The notes beneath the pieces were generated by a model. It made no database searches. It saw only the letters and a list, made by a program, of their open reading frames with translations, and had not been told where the DNA came from. Shown piece by piece: positions 48,191 through 53,426 of a stretch of DNA of 64,000 nucleotides (positions are counted from its first letter, which is position 1; each line of letters begins with the position of its first letter). A program made the position numbers and the translations under genes. The stretch is from Sepioteuthis lessoniana. Lineage: Eukaryota > Mollusca > Cephalopoda > Myopsida > Loliginidae. The stretch is from NCBI GenBank assembly GCA_963585895.1, contig OY757915.1:97074753-97138752 (forward strand), given 5' to 3'.

Positions 48191-49030
48191 GTAAGTAAAT
48201 TAACCTTTAGGAAGTAAGTAAATTATAATCAATATCAAAAATTATTTAAAAGATATCTTCTTGAATCTTCTGTAATGTAAATGCAATTCTGTTTTGTATT
48301 AAGTTCTTTCTACATAACATTCTTTTGTAACACATGTAATTTTTCAGAATTTTGTATTGCCTGATGAATATAAAAATATGAAACTATTAGTTGCAATGTA
48401 TGGTTTTAATTTGTGTTATATTGACTCTGTCTCTTTATATAAACATACATCAAGTGATTAATTATCAACATTGAGTATTTATAGAGGATGAACCCTGCAA
48501 AAATGTCTACTTCAGTTCTGGCATTCATGCTGGGTGTTTGTGTTTGTATACTATGATACCTTGGCTTCAGGGGACCCCCCCCCCCCAGGTCTTTGCCTGC
48601 TTGCAGGACTAAGTTTATTGCTTGATGCCTGAGGCGTCCCAAAAGAAAAATGCCAACGGGGTCAAGAATTTTGGCACCTGCTGTGCATGAGACTTGATTC
48701 ATGCGCAGCCCCCACCTTATGCCATATTCTGACACGGTGGGATGTCAGATAAATTGCAGCTCTTCCCTGAATATTGAAAATCAAATTTTCTTCCCCTTTG
48801 TTCTCAGAATTTTGCTTATAGTGATGTTCTCTCCTGGATCCATTGGCTATCTCAAATTCATAAGATGAAATATAAAGAGAATAAGATTTAGGGATCAGAA
48901 AGTATTTCAACTTACCTTGCCCAGGTGGAGTCACATATGTGTGCCTTGGGTTGCTTAGGACTTTGCCATTTTTCATGACACCAATACCAAGTTTATTGGC
49001 ACTACCTTCAAAACCAATAGCAATCACCAT
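18265..49030 (-). CDS. OSGEP: tRNA N6-adenosine threonylcarbamoyltransferase (Kae1/TsaD family), 12 coding exons
   Basis: Catalytic subunit of KEOPS, which transfers the threonylcarbamoyl group to A37 of ANN-decoding tRNAs (cytosol and nucleus; family knowledge). Coding segments on the minus strand: 49030-48916, 44294-44175, 39698-39597, 37577-37504, 35732-35637, 31584-31535, 31294-31216, 25711-25612, 24049-23993, 22270-22195, 19460-19362, 18304-18265. They sum to 1008 nt, 335 codons plus stop, with every junction in frame; human OSGEP is also 335 residues. Landmarks: GFEGSANK (7-14), VNHCIGH (107-113, ligands H109 and H113), [40 protein letters not shown] (ligand D294), ending NWRD. The start Met was chosen by family alignment. 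A 3' splice site lies 23 nt upstream of it (at 49054), so at least one more 5' exon exists. No defect is visible: the gene looks functional. Confidence 0.96.
18645..18840 (-). mobile_element. Mariner-like MITE, family M1 copy 1 (OSGEP intron 11)
   Basis: The ends are imperfect inverted repeats: GTTAATGCTTCTATGGAAGT (18659) and TACCATAGAAGTATCAATGT (18804). The interior, minus strand, has a [11 protein letters not shown]-like fragment resembling a transposase C-terminus. Confidence 0.6.
19362..19460 (-). CDS. OSGEP: OSGEP coding exon 11 (residues 290-322)
   Basis: Acceptor TTTTTCAG, donor CAGAG|GTTAGT. Encodes [20 protein letters not shown] (metal ligand D294) and [13 protein letters not shown]. 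Confidence 0.95.
19552..19682. repeat. Two long T runs
   Basis: Poly-T at 19552-19573 and 19657-19682, i.e. poly-A on the OSGEP sense strand. Possibly old retroelement tails. Confidence 0.6.
20435..20660 (-). repeat. tRNA-like repeat, copy 1 (intron 10)
   Basis: The minus strand shows TAGCTCAGTAAGTAGAGCAG (D-arm/A-box-like). A matching copy with the same downstream AAGCTAAAATCAAACCTA block lies at 21735-21960. No complete cloverleaf, so a SINE-like fossil. Confidence 0.55.
20782..21271 (+). repeat. Candidate solo LTR with hairpin 5' end (intron 10)
   Basis: Starts TGTTACATTTGGGAGG and ends CACAATACAACA (TG...CA). AATAAATAATTAACTCTG near 21220 resembles a polyadenylation region. A perfect 13-bp hairpin sits at the 5' end (20788-20820). 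No target duplication is visible, so this is tentative. Confidence 0.45.
21735..21960 (-). repeat. tRNA-like repeat, copy 2 (intron 10)
   Basis: The minus strand reads TTGCTCAATTGGTAGAGCAG, an A-box/D-arm-like sequence. Downstream blocks match copy 1. Confidence 0.55.
22195..22270 (-). CDS. OSGEP: OSGEP coding exon 10 (residues 265-289)
   Basis: Acceptor TTATTTAG, donor GAAAG|GTAACA. Encodes [20 protein letters not shown] and FATDE. Confidence 0.95.
22886..23125 (+). repeat. SINE A copy (intron 9)
   Basis: AGTGTTTACCAATGGTCCAG, B-box GGTTCAATCCC, then the family body through CTCAAATATGGTCACCAACTT. Followed by a composite (AT)n(GT)n(AT)n run. Confidence 0.85.
23126..23200. repeat. (AT)n(GT)n(AT)n microsatellite
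   Basis: Composite run directly after the SINE A tail. Confidence 0.95.
23214..23410 (+). mobile_element. MITE, family M1 copy 2 (intron 9)
   Basis: Inverted ends AAAAATGTTAATATTTCTAC (23227) and TACAGAAATATCAACATTTT (23371). The interior GTCAACACATT block is shared with copy 1. A third partial end (AGAGTGTTAACATTTTTTAA) lies at 23483-23502. Confidence 0.65.
23529..23593. repeat. (AT)n(GT)n(AT)n microsatellite
   Basis: Composite dinucleotide run with the same arrangement as at 23126-23200. Confidence 0.95.
23617..23795 (+). repeat. SINE A copy, head missing (intron 9)
   Basis: Starts inside the body (CAGGTTGAGTCATAACAAAG) and runs to CTCCTCTACACCTCGGTGTA and AAAGGGAGC. The 3' end is replaced by other sequence. 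Confidence 0.75.
23993..24049 (-). CDS. OSGEP: OSGEP coding exon 9 (residues 246-264)
   Basis: Acceptor AATTGCAG, donor GGCT|GTAAGT. Encodes [19 protein letters not shown]. Confidence 0.95.
24735..25240 (-). repeat. SINE C copy split by a SINE B insertion (intron 8)
   Basis: The C tail and body (24735-24859) and the C head side (25100-25240) are the two halves of one copy. The interruption is a SINE B with matching 11-bp duplications. Confidence 0.8.
24860..25099 (-). repeat. SINE B insertion with 11-bp target duplication (intron 8)
   Basis: 240 bp, flanked by CAATAACTAGG at 24849-24859 and 25100-25110. The tRNA-like head is at the right end (GTGTAATGGTTAAAGCGATG on the minus strand), the common tail at the left. 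Confidence 0.92.
25612..25711 (-). CDS. OSGEP: OSGEP coding exon 8 (residues 213-245)
   Basis: Acceptor TTAACAG, donor ACAG|GTAAAT. Encodes [20 protein letters not shown] and [13 protein letters not shown]. The first ten residues are the variable insertion of the family. The intron before it (5.5 kb) carries the satellite array. Confidence 0.94.
25975..26061. mobile_element. Small TIR element, family M2 copy 1 (intron 7)
   Basis: TATATTTAAGTTAAGATAAC and CTATCCTAACGTATATAT are imperfect inverted ends. A related copy lies at 27236-27330 and a cleaner one at 45643-45747. Confidence 0.6.
26062..27216. repeat. Candidate solo LTR, 1155 bp (intron 7)
   Basis: Termini TGTGATGGC and CACATGACA (TG...CA), flanked by ATAT on both sides, a weak duplication because it is low-complexity. 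The interior is less AT-rich than the surroundings. It sits between two copies of the M2 element. No internal coding region. Orientation not determined. Confidence 0.5.
27236..27330. mobile_element. Small TIR element, family M2 copy 2 (intron 7)
   Basis: Repeats CATTGAGCATATATATTTAA and GTTGACTATGTCTAYACTAT from copy 1, plus a short extra segment. Confidence 0.6.
27553..29789. repeat. Satellite array, 107-bp unit, about 21 copies (intron 7)
   Basis: The unit reads TTTTTAAGCAGTATGAGAGA ... ACTAGTTTGGCATCAATTCT ... GGAAAATATTTCCATTTGAT ... ATATCAATTAAAAACCA. Counting ACTAGTTTGGCAT gives 21 occurrences at about 107-bp spacing over 2237 bp. Most units are nearly identical; a few carry small indels (near 28770 and 28905). 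No long open frame. The edge units are slightly diverged (first unit GAGACACAAAAT). Confidence 0.97.
30187..30219. repeat. (AT)n microsatellite (intron 7)
   Basis: AT run between the satellite and the solo LTR. Confidence 0.95.
30726..31003 (+). repeat. Solo LTR, 278 bp, with 5-bp target duplication (intron 7)
   Basis: Begins TGTTGGGTATCACC and ends CAGAACACAACA, flanked by CTCAC at 30721-30725 and 31004-31008. Contains CCCTATAAATATAAC near 30930 as a likely TATA box. No internal region remains, so it formed by recombination between LTRs. Confidence 0.85.
31216..31294 (-). CDS. OSGEP: OSGEP coding exon 7 (residues 186-212)
   Basis: Acceptor TTTACAG, donor GAG|GTAGAC. Encodes [20 protein letters not shown] and GLLSFIE. 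Confidence 0.95.
31535..31584 (-). CDS. OSGEP: OSGEP coding exon 6 (residues 170-185)
   Basis: A 50-nt exon: acceptor TCATTTTAG, donor AAAAA|GTAAG. Encodes [16 protein letters not shown]. Separated from the next exon by only 240 nt, the shortest intron of the gene. Confidence 0.93.
32030..32690 (+). repeat. Element D copy interrupted by SINE B (intron 5)
   Basis: The D blocks GACACTAAACTGCATCTGAG and CTTCAATGCCA precede the insertion. CATTACTATTACTCCCAG, the GACCTAGAGTAGTAGTACTT block and a diverged tail (GTTGACATGCCATTAAAATC) follow it. Confidence 0.75.
32100..32455 (+). repeat. SINE B with duplicated 3' half (intron 5)
   Basis: Head TCTGTAGCATAGTGGTTAAA. The segment from the AAAGGTATGAACTCC block to the AAACAAAGAAA tail occurs twice in tandem (about 32208-32330 and 32331-32450). 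Confidence 0.8.
33511..34333 (-). pseudogene. RTE copy, 5'-truncated, damaged (intron 5)
   Basis: (TGATGA)n tail at 33511-33524 on the minus strand. Fragments match the intact copy: [17 protein letters not shown] (34325-34270), the [20 protein letters not shown] region (34005-33945) and [16 protein letters not shown] near 33795-33750. Frameshifts separate the pieces. Same strand as OSGEP. Confidence 0.85.
34356..34592 (-). repeat. SINE B copy (intron 5)
   Basis: Tail at the left (GTTTCTTTGTTTAATGACAT), head at the right near 34550-34585. It lies directly upstream (in element orientation) of the RTE relic. Confidence 0.8.
34850..34972 (+). repeat. SINE E, best copy (intron 5)
   Basis: Head GGTGTAATGGTTAGCAAGGT, B-box-like GAGTTCGATTCTCATTGGGT, tail GCCTTGTGCTACATCTAAGC to TGCTTAGTAAA. 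Confidence 0.8.
35190..35345 (-). repeat. Element D fragment (intron 5)
   Basis: TTTGACCCATAGATAGGATG, GGTACTACCACC, GCTTTACCACCAGATGCAGT: the middle of D in reverse orientation. Confidence 0.7.
35637..35732 (-). CDS. OSGEP: OSGEP coding exon 5 (residues 138-169)
   Basis: Acceptor TTCCTCAG, donor AAG|GTAGG. Encodes [20 protein letters not shown] and [12 protein letters not shown], the most conserved stretch of the family. Phase 0 at both ends. Confidence 0.95.
35998..36155 (-). repeat. SINE B fragment (intron 4)
   Basis: Tail and body (TTTCTTTGTTTAATGGCATA, ACCATAGTTGGGGGATAAGG). The centre is partly deleted. Confidence 0.7.
36357..36553 (-). mobile_element. Mariner-derived MITE (intron 4)
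   Basis: Inverted ends GTTGGCTGAAAAGTTCATAG (36361) and AACTTTTCAGCCACCCTCAT (36535). Short interior with coding-like remnants on the minus strand. GGTGGCTGAAAAGTT is a known kind of mariner terminus. Confidence 0.75.
36799..37052 (+). repeat. SINE A, full length (intron 4)
   Basis: Head GGCTCTTTGGTCAATTGGGT, B-box GGTTCAATCCT, tail GGTCGCCAACTTTACT. TAGTCCTCT occurs on both sides (left 36784, right 37054), a 9-bp target duplication. Confidence 0.9.
37150..37400 (-). pseudogene. Mariner transposase relic (intron 4)
   Basis: A minus frame at 37357-37157 contains [20 protein letters not shown], the degraded form of the mariner YSPDLAPCDFFLFPKLK block with the catalytic D changed to N. Only this segment remains. 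Confidence 0.7.
37504..37577 (-). CDS. OSGEP: OSGEP coding exon 4 (residues 113-137), preceded by AC acceptor
   Basis: The exon starts after ...TTAGCAC and completes the H113 codon, then [24 protein letters not shown]. Donor CAA|GTAAGT. The branch-site-like TTCTTTAAC lies at 37596-37588, with 11 nt from its second A to the splice site. Partial tandem copies of this exon and its acceptor lie just upstream. Confidence 0.93.
37523..37806 (-). repeat. Tandem triplication of OSGEP exon-4 acceptor and exon start
   Basis: Three direct units of about 97, 95 and 92 bp (starts 37523, 37620, 37715) each contain ATAAGACRAYCCATT and CAATATGTGC on the plus strand. On the sense strand this is a branch-like tract, an AC acceptor and about 55 nt of exon 4. 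Only the first unit joins the rest of the exon and its donor. Unit 2 has lost one base (frameshift); unit 3 runs to a stop after VIYM. Confidence 0.9.
37845..38995. repeat. Inverted duplication inside the U12-type intron
   Basis: The left arm 37845-38120 and right arm 38739-38995 are reverse complements with small differences: GATGGTCATTGATGTTTATA left, TATAAACATCAATGACCATC right. The arms include a SINE C part and about 100 bp of non-SINE sequence (GGCAGGAATAGGCCATCCCA). The loop of about 620 nt contains an element D piece and a 20-bp hairpin (38679-38698 with 38718-38737, one mismatch). Confidence 0.88.
38580..38717 (+). repeat. Element D 5' fragment (intron 3)
   Basis: CCCAGTCGGCTGGGGCTGTA through GAGTGTCCTGGATATTACAC to AAAGCTCCAG, after which the sequence turns back on itself. 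Confidence 0.75.
39138..39393 (+). repeat. SINE A with 14-bp target duplication (intron 3)
   Basis: 256 bp from TGGCTCATTGGCCAAGTGGG to GGCAACTTTAC, flanked by TTACTGACTATGAC at 39124-39137 and 39394-39407. tRNA-like head with B-box GGTTCAATCCC. A good reference copy. Confidence 0.95.
39597..39698 (-). CDS. OSGEP: OSGEP coding exon 3 (residues 79-112), followed by U12-type donor
   Basis: Acceptor CATTTCAG. Encodes [16 protein letters not shown] and LVAVNHCIG, with metal ligand H109. The exon ends after the first base of the H113 codon. The intron begins ATATCCTT, the U12-type AT-AC donor consensus; no GT donor fits the frame. Confidence 0.93.
39850..39952 (+). repeat. SINE E copy (intron 2)
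   Basis: GTAATGGTTAACAAGTTAGT, then GAGTTTGATCCTCACTAGGT and a TTCATTCTAAGCTTAAAAAT tail. Confidence 0.7.
39965..40085 (+). repeat. SINE E copy, tandem to the previous one (intron 2)
   Basis: TGGTGTAATGGTTAACAAGC and GTGAGTTCAATCCTCACAAG. Same orientation, about 15 bp after the first copy. Confidence 0.7.
40157..40415 (+). repeat. SINE A with 12-bp target duplication (intron 2)
   Basis: Flanked by CTATTAGGATGA at 40145-40156 and 40416-40427. Head TAGCCATTGGCCTAGTGGTC, tail GTTGCCAACTTTACTTA. Confidence 0.93.
40620..40642. repeat. Poly-A run (intron 2)
   Basis: About 20 consecutive A. Confidence 0.9.
40680..41840 (-). pseudogene. RTE relic, heavily rearranged (intron 2)
   Basis: Minus-strand fragments resemble the intact RTE: a [15 protein letters not shown]-like piece near 40790-40750, SEIWYQFLIPW-like breaks, and [19 protein letters not shown] (41825-41770), with [15 protein letters not shown] near 41715-41670. 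About 85 bp is duplicated in tandem (GTGCATCACTTATGTTTGTT at 40855 and 40930). Confidence 0.7.
41850..42125 (+). promoter_or_regulatory. GC-richer island with CCAAT palindrome and TATA-like box
   Basis: CGATTGGCTG (42051) and CAGCCAATCG (42068) form a perfect 10-bp inverted repeat holding two CCAAT boxes. TATTTAA follows near 42093. Upstream are CACCTACCCTATAAGACGCC and AAATAAATAATCCC. This looks like a promoter, most likely from an LTR or other element, but no coding region follows. Assignment is inference. Confidence 0.4.
42594..42845 (+). repeat. SINE A nested in element D (intron 2)
   Basis: Full-length: GGCTCATTAGCTGAGGGAGT to CAGTTGCCAACTTTACTT. An ATTAAAC-containing sequence on both sides may be the duplication. 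Confidence 0.88.
43266..43299. repeat. Perfect hairpin, 15-bp stem
   Basis: ATATCAGTCATCTGT, 4-nt loop TTGC, ACAGATGACTGATAT. Confidence 0.95.
43650..43890 (+). repeat. SINE B copy (intron 2)
   Basis: Head GTAGTGTAGTGGCTAATGTG and CAAGTTCAAACTCCAGTCGT. Body AATACCCTTAGGAAAGGTAT, tail GGCATTAAATAACCTATAAG. Confidence 0.85.
43916..44150 (-). repeat. SINE B copy next to the OSGEP exon-2 donor (intron 2)
   Basis: The tRNA-like head (ACCCTCGTAGTGTAATAGTT on the minus strand) ends about 25 nt downstream of the exon-2 5' splice site. Tail at the left. Confidence 0.88.
44175..44294 (-). CDS. OSGEP: OSGEP coding exon 2 (residues 39-78)
   Basis: Acceptor TTTTGACAG, donor AAAG|GTAAGA. Encodes [11 protein letters not shown] through [14 protein letters not shown] copy on the same strand ends about 25 nt beyond this donor. 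Confidence 0.95.
44600..44660 (-). repeat. SINE B/element D tail fragment (intron 1)
   Basis: GTTTAACAGCATATCAATCA and GGTCATTTAATGCCAAG only. Confidence 0.65.
44812..44878 (-). repeat. SINE B/element D tail fragment (intron 1)
   Basis: TGGTTTGGTTTGGCTGGTTT and GGCCATTTAATGCCAATGAA only. Confidence 0.65.
45149..45201. repeat. (AT)n microsatellite (intron 1)
   Basis: About 26 AT units. Confidence 0.95.
45384..45605 (-). repeat. SINE A copy (intron 1)
   Basis: TAAGTAAAGTTGGCCACCAT (tail) to CCGGACCATTAGCGAACACT (head), with a deletion before the B-box (ATTGAACCCAG). Confidence 0.85.
45643..45747. mobile_element. Small TIR element M2, cleanest copy (intron 1)
   Basis: TATATAAGTTAGGATAGCA and TGCTATCCTAACTTATATA are perfect 19-bp inverted ends around a non-coding centre of about 65 bp. 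TA dinucleotides flank it, as for Tc1/mariner-type MITEs. Confidence 0.8.
45760..46035 (-). repeat. SINE C copy (intron 1)
   Basis: TAACAGGATTGAATTCAGAG (tail side), TACCATTCCCAAGAGTATTA, and head GGCACTTGTAGTGTAATGGT on the minus strand. Confidence 0.8.
46043..46158. repeat. Two (AT)n runs flanking a short segment (intron 1)
   Basis: AT runs at 46043-46061 and 46131-46158. The segment between contains ATGGAATTACTCCCAACTCC, a fragment of element D. Confidence 0.8.
46240..46625. other. Purine-rich segment (intron 1)
   Basis: The plus strand is strongly A/G-rich over 46440-46560, with GTATAAAATATA near 46397. A 104-codon minus-strand frame here is leucine/serine-rich through composition only. 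Possibly an LTR, not proven. Confidence 0.35.
46626..47450. other. AT-rich intron sequence, nothing recognised
   Basis: An 80-codon frame at 46647-46889 has no family features. Confidence 0.4.
47470..48155 (+). mobile_element. Mariner-family element, internally deleted (copy 2, intron 1)
   Basis: Same architecture and same internal junction as the element at 11648-12548: an [14 protein letters not shown]-like N-terminal part, then GAGGTTTTAAAGGAGTTCAG joined to the C-terminal QDNEPVHNS part. Right terminal repeat TCTGGAAACTTATTTAATAA near 48129. The left terminal repeat is not recognisable. 47897-48082 is a short open frame from its C-terminus. Confidence 0.82.
48484..48775 (+). repeat. Repeat H, copy 2 (intron 1)
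   Basis: Shares TCAAGAATTTTGGCACCTGC and GCATGAGACTTGATTC-type blocks with 14826-15110. Contains a C13-14 run near 48578. Confidence 0.5.
48916..49030 (-). CDS. OSGEP: OSGEP coding exon 1 (residues 1-38)
   Basis: ATG at 49030, followed by the N-terminal ATPase-fold strand [14 protein letters not shown]. The exon continues upstream to the acceptor TTTTGTAG at 49054, giving 23 nt of 5' UTR in this exon. Donor CAAG|GTAAGT at 48915. It ends in phase 1. Confidence 0.95.
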
Positions 49031-49362
49031 CTTGGGAGAGTTATCAGGAAAATCTACAAAATTAAAATTTCAACTTGTTTACAAAATGATAACTAATAAT
49101 AAAAACTTCAGCGTGATAGTTTCAAAAGTATTTGACCAGAATAACCCATTAAGGAAATTGACGTATTGAAAGTCATTTTAAGTTGACAATTGTACATGAC
49201 CTTTCCTCGGCAGGTTATTCTAGACAAATGCCATTTCAAATGCACACTAAAATATTAATATTGCTTAACAGTAAATTTTTGAATGGTTTGGTTTGGTTTG
49301 GCTTTATGACATATCAACCATTGTAGGTTATTTAATGCCAAATCTTCTTTATACATAAATAT

Positions 49363-50811
49363 CGTAGCTGCCCCGGGCTACTCACCCTAAAATCCCGGTT
49401 TAGAGAAAACACTGAGTCATCCATGATGTCAGACAACAAAACAACATGCTAACATTTCACAAAGCAAACTGCTGTTACTAACACAAATCAAAAGGATTAA
49501 TTCTGCTGGCCTTTCAGAGATAAATTTGCAACCATAGGATAAAATACATTATATTAAAAAATTCCTCTTCCAAGTATAATGAAATATTTCATTATTACTT
49601 ATATTTAATAAAGGAACTTCCTGTGTACAGAAACACTTCACTCAGCCAATCAGTGTAGTAGCAGCTCAACACTATATAAACAGTAGGTAACAACCAAAAA
49701 TCACTTCAGTGGCCGAGCCCACATAAGCTTCGAGGAAAGGTATCTGTTTCCTCTCCCAGCAGCATGGGGTTTGCATCTTCACCACCAAACTAAACTGCCG
49801 AACATTGGGTCAGCGTCCTTACCACCAACCAAAGCAGAAGACGTAGAATCCAACCAATTACAGCCACTGACCCAGCACAGCTAATCAGACCAATCACAGC
49901 TGCCATCTCATTCAAAAACTTCTTCTAAGAGCTAACCACAAAAAGTTTACCATACAACAGCTCTTCTAAGAGCTAACTTCAGAAAATCTTCCAAGATCAC
50001 TTTTGGTCTCCTCACTACACTTTCCTGGCAGATACCACAAGATGATGGCGCAGCAGCCAGCACCAATTGCAGACTAGCTCCAGCTTAACACAGCAGCTGT
50101 TCCTGTGCAACCAAGCTACAGCACCAACTGCAGACTAGCTCCAACTTAACCCAGCAGTTGTTCCTGTGCAACCAAGCAACAGCTTTAACATTACCTAGTC
50201 CACAAGCGACCACACAGCTCAGACAAGCACGAACTCTTGAAACCACATTAACACACACCCGGTCACCAATGACTACATAAAATGAGACACCAATAGCCTC
50301 TGCAACCAGCATCAGCATCACCTAGTCTACAAGCAACGCATTACTCGGACAAGCACCAACACTTGAGGCCACATCAACACACACCTGGTTAAACAAGTAC
50401 TGCATAAACCGAGACATTGATCATCCAGCCTCTCCAAACAATGCGTCCACATCATCGACTGTCTCTAGCAACATCTACAACCTGACCATTCAGCTACACC
50501 TACAATCTACACCAAGCATAGAGACCATCTTCACCTTCTAGACACATTGTCACCACAAACTAATAGACAGCAGTCTATGACTTTCTACTGCACCACCTTT
50601 CAACACCCAACAGAGACTATACCGACGTGATACAACAACAACAACAACAATTCTACACTCATACACTTTTCAAGTAAGATTCGCTCAATAAAACCTGATA
50701 TTTAAACTTATCCTCTTGTCTGTCATTTGTCCTGTCCTCTGTCAATCACAACACAAACTTATAAATGTTCACAGGATCAACACACATTTACCAGTGCAGC
50801 AACATATATAT
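49363..50811 (+). mobile_element. Unclassified 1.45-kb insertion with TATA box and poly(A) signal
   Basis: Flanked by TAAATAT at 49356-49362 and 50812-50818. Contains ACTATATAAACAG near 49671 and CAATAAAACCTGAT near 50687, but no convincing coding frame. The interior has a tandem duplication of about 61 bp (GCAGACTAGCTCCARCTTAA at 50070 and 50131) and a second of about 125 bp (ACCTAGTCYACAAGC at 50195 and 50320). It may be a large LTR or a non-autonomous LTR-type element, although the ends are not TG...CA. Confidence 0.55.
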
Positions 50812-50911
50812 TAAATATATGATTTGTAAACACCATTGATTGATAATATTCTTAAATGAGCCTAAGCTTATTCTTTTGTACAAAGTTAAATGGTTCCAAA
50901 TATGACCAGAC

Positions 50912-51145
50912 CATTGTTCGCCAAAGGCCCAGGAGACCAGGGTTCAACCCCAGGTCAAGTCATACTAAAGACTCAAAAAAAAATGGTACTTTATGCCTCC
51001 TTACTTAACACTCAGCATTATAAGGTATGGATCAAGGGTAAAGTGGAGCAATTCAGGGAAAGGAATTGTGCCCTTCCCTACACCTCTGTGAAGCAGCTAT
51101 TGAAAAGGGAGCCTTCAGGTCCCCCTCGACGACAGTCACCAACTA
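50912..51145 (+). repeat. SINE A nested in element D
   Basis: ATTGTTCGCCAAAGGCCCAG, B-box GGTTCAACCCC, tail CGACGACAGTCACCAACT. Head truncated. Confidence 0.85.
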
Positions 51146-51397
51146 CACACAGTTAAATGATCAAAGCTCTATTTCAAACTGTTCAATTTAGCATAATTGG
51201 TTTGTTTGGACTCAATTCAAACGTCAAACAGTTCTAGTTAAGCCATACCTGGCATTTTCAAGTGCTACCACTCCAGGCCAGAGTGGACCTGGAAACGATG
51301 GCAATGAAGAGGTATTCTGCATTCCTTAAAGCTCCAGCATTACTAGAACTTTACCATCAGATGGTTTAATATCATATCTCGGACACTGATTGGTGGG

Positions 51398-51654
51398 TGT
51401 GGGGAAAAATCATGACTTTGACTTACCGGAATTGCTCATGGTGGAAAAGGAAAAAACAAAAAAGCCAAAATGGCGACGCACAGTCACTTTTGTACTTGTG
51501 TAGTCTCGCTTAAAGTAGCGCAAACTCTCGGGTATCTCATGCAAATGACATTGTCGGGTTTGATAAAAGGGAACTCTAAGAAACGGAGAGAGTGTTTTTG
51601 AAACGGAAGGCGTGTTGCGTGTTTCTGTAACTTTGTCAAGTTTTTCAAACTACA
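51398..51654 (+). repeat. 5' LTR
   Basis: TGTGGGGAAAAATCATGACT to TTTTTCAAACTACA. Contains ATGCAAAT (octamer-like) near 51539. Confidence 0.95.
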
Positions 51655-51679
51655 AGCTATTTCAGCAGGATACTACTTT

Positions 51680-51973
51680 TTGGTGATGGAGGGCAAGATT
51701 TTCGACGTCCGGCTGATCCCGGAGTTTAGTGGTGCTGCGACTGACATGCCAATCATCGAGTGGGTTGAAAATGTTGAACTCGTGTGCGAGCTTTGCGCTA
51801 TGAAAAACGTTCAGCGCGTCCTGCCATTGAGATTGCGAGGGGGAGCCTTAGCCATATACAGGCAACTTAGCGCGGAGCACAAGCAGAAAGTGCATCTGGT
51901 GCTTGACTACCGGGAATTGAACGTTTTGTGGATGCTTTTACTGCCAATGCAGAAGTGTGCGCACAGAAACTAA
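51680..51973 (+). pseudogene. gag-like start fused to RT fragment
   Basis: Open 97-codon frame. Residues 1-70 are gag-like (MEGKIFDVRLIPEFSGAA..., RVLPLRLRGGALAIYRQL). It then jumps directly to VHLVLDYRELN, the first conserved RT block. Nucleocapsid zinc knuckle and protease are missing, so an internal deletion joined gag to RT in frame. A frameshift follows. Confidence 0.8.
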
Positions 51974-52371
51974 GAGAGTGGCAGCGACAAGGAGTCAATG
52001 TGTCGCTTCTAGACCTGCGGAATGCATATCTTCAAATCCATGTTGACAAGGCCCTGTGGCTGTTTCAAACAGTCATTTTTAGAGGTCAGCGCTTCTGTCT
52101 TACACAGTTGGGATTTGGACTGAATGTGGCGCCGCTTATTATGAAGTCTGTTATAGACGCTGTCGTATCTCAAGACCATACAATCAAAAGTGCCACATCG
52201 GCGTATGTTGATGACATTTTGATTAATGAAAACCGTGTTCCCGCATTGCGAGTACGGCAACATTTCCTGGACTATGGTTTGGTTTCCAAGGATCCAGTGC
52301 GACTGAGAGACGGAGCCAGAGTCCTTGGCTTGCAGGTCTGGGAAAAGGATGGCACTCTTCGATGGAAATGA
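51928..52371 (+). pseudogene. Reverse transcriptase fragment
   Basis: 147-codon open frame. SLLDLRNAYLQIHVDKALW (RT block with the first catalytic D), RFCLTQLGFGLNVAP, and the active site SAYVDDILINEN, ending RVLGLQVWEKDGTLRW before a stop. Confidence 0.88.
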
Positions 52372-52473
52372 GGAAGTCAAATTCCGGAAATCTCAAATAG
52401 ATTAACCCGTCGACGCATATTTTCTCTCTGCGGGAAACTTGTTGGTCACTTCCCCGTATGTGGGTGGCTCAGA

Positions 52474-52866
52474 GTGGCAGTTGCATTTATAAAGCACCTG
52501 ACAACTGCAGTGACAAAAGGCTGGGATGATAGGATCAAAAACGCTTCCCTCAGTCAGATATTAGCAGAGACTTTGACCAGAGTACGAGAAGCAGACCCCG
52601 TTGGGGGAAACTGGTGTATGGACGGTAAAGAAGTTACAATCTGGGTGGATGCTAGTTCTATAGCTACAGGAGCGGCATTAGAAACAGACGGGACGGTCAT
52701 TGAGGATGCATGTTGGCTATGTCCAATTAACGACGCTCAGCACATCAATCTAGCTGAACTGGACACGACCCTCAAAGGAATCAATTTGGCCCTTCAATGG
52801 GAGGCGCAGGGTTACACTTGGTCACTGATTCGGTGTGCGTACACCGGTGGATCTCCGACACTTTGA
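52474..52866 (+). pseudogene. RNase H fragment
   Basis: ITVWVDASSIATGAAL-type start (VTIWVDASSIATGA), then INDAQHINLAELDTTLKGIN with the conserved E. Broken by a frameshift at about 52820. Confidence 0.82.
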
Positions 52867-52931
52867 CTGGAAGAGCACGTGTGAACACAAAGGCAGCCGG
52901 TGAGATGCTCGTCAGGTGACGGCTAGGAACC

Positions 52932-53420
52932 TTGCGATCACTGGTGAAAGAATATGGACTGACCATCGACGTGAAACTCGTGAAGTCTTGTCAGAACCGT
53001 GCAGATAGTCTTACCAGAGTGCTGCACAGGTGGATGGATTTGCTCAAGGAAGGAAAAGAGCCGGCGCTTGAGAGTTGCGCAATGGTGAGGAGACGACTGG
53101 ATAAGGACCAGGTGGCTGACATCCATCATCAAAGTGGACATCCGGGTGCGAAGCGGACTTCATACTTTGCAAGGTTGGTCAACCCGCAAGTGTCCAAAGA
53201 AACTGCCAAAGTCTGTTGTGAAAGCCTGCAAAACCTGTCGATCAATAGATCCAGCTCCTGTTCGCTGGAAAAAAGGAGGACTTAGTGTGATGGATAACTG
53301 GAAAAGATTGGCGATGGACATAACCCACCACAATGGTGAGAATTATCTGTCATCGACTGCGGCCCCTCTAGATTTGCAATATGGTGACCACTGCGCTGAC
53401 AAGACACGCCCACTGTTATC
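52932..53420 (+). pseudogene. Integrase N-terminal zinc domain fragments
   Basis: Overlapping frames 52932-53285 and 53134-53472. An HHQSGHPGAKRT block (HH part of the HHCC finger), then KVCC/KACKTCRSIDPAP (CC part) across a frameshift. AMDITH gives the first catalytic D region. Confidence 0.8.
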
Positions 53421-53426
53421 TGACAG

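Noticed and set aside
48406-48735. 109-codon minus-strand frame inside OSGEP intron 1
   Set aside because: It overlaps repeat H and a poly-C run and has no family features; it arises by chance.
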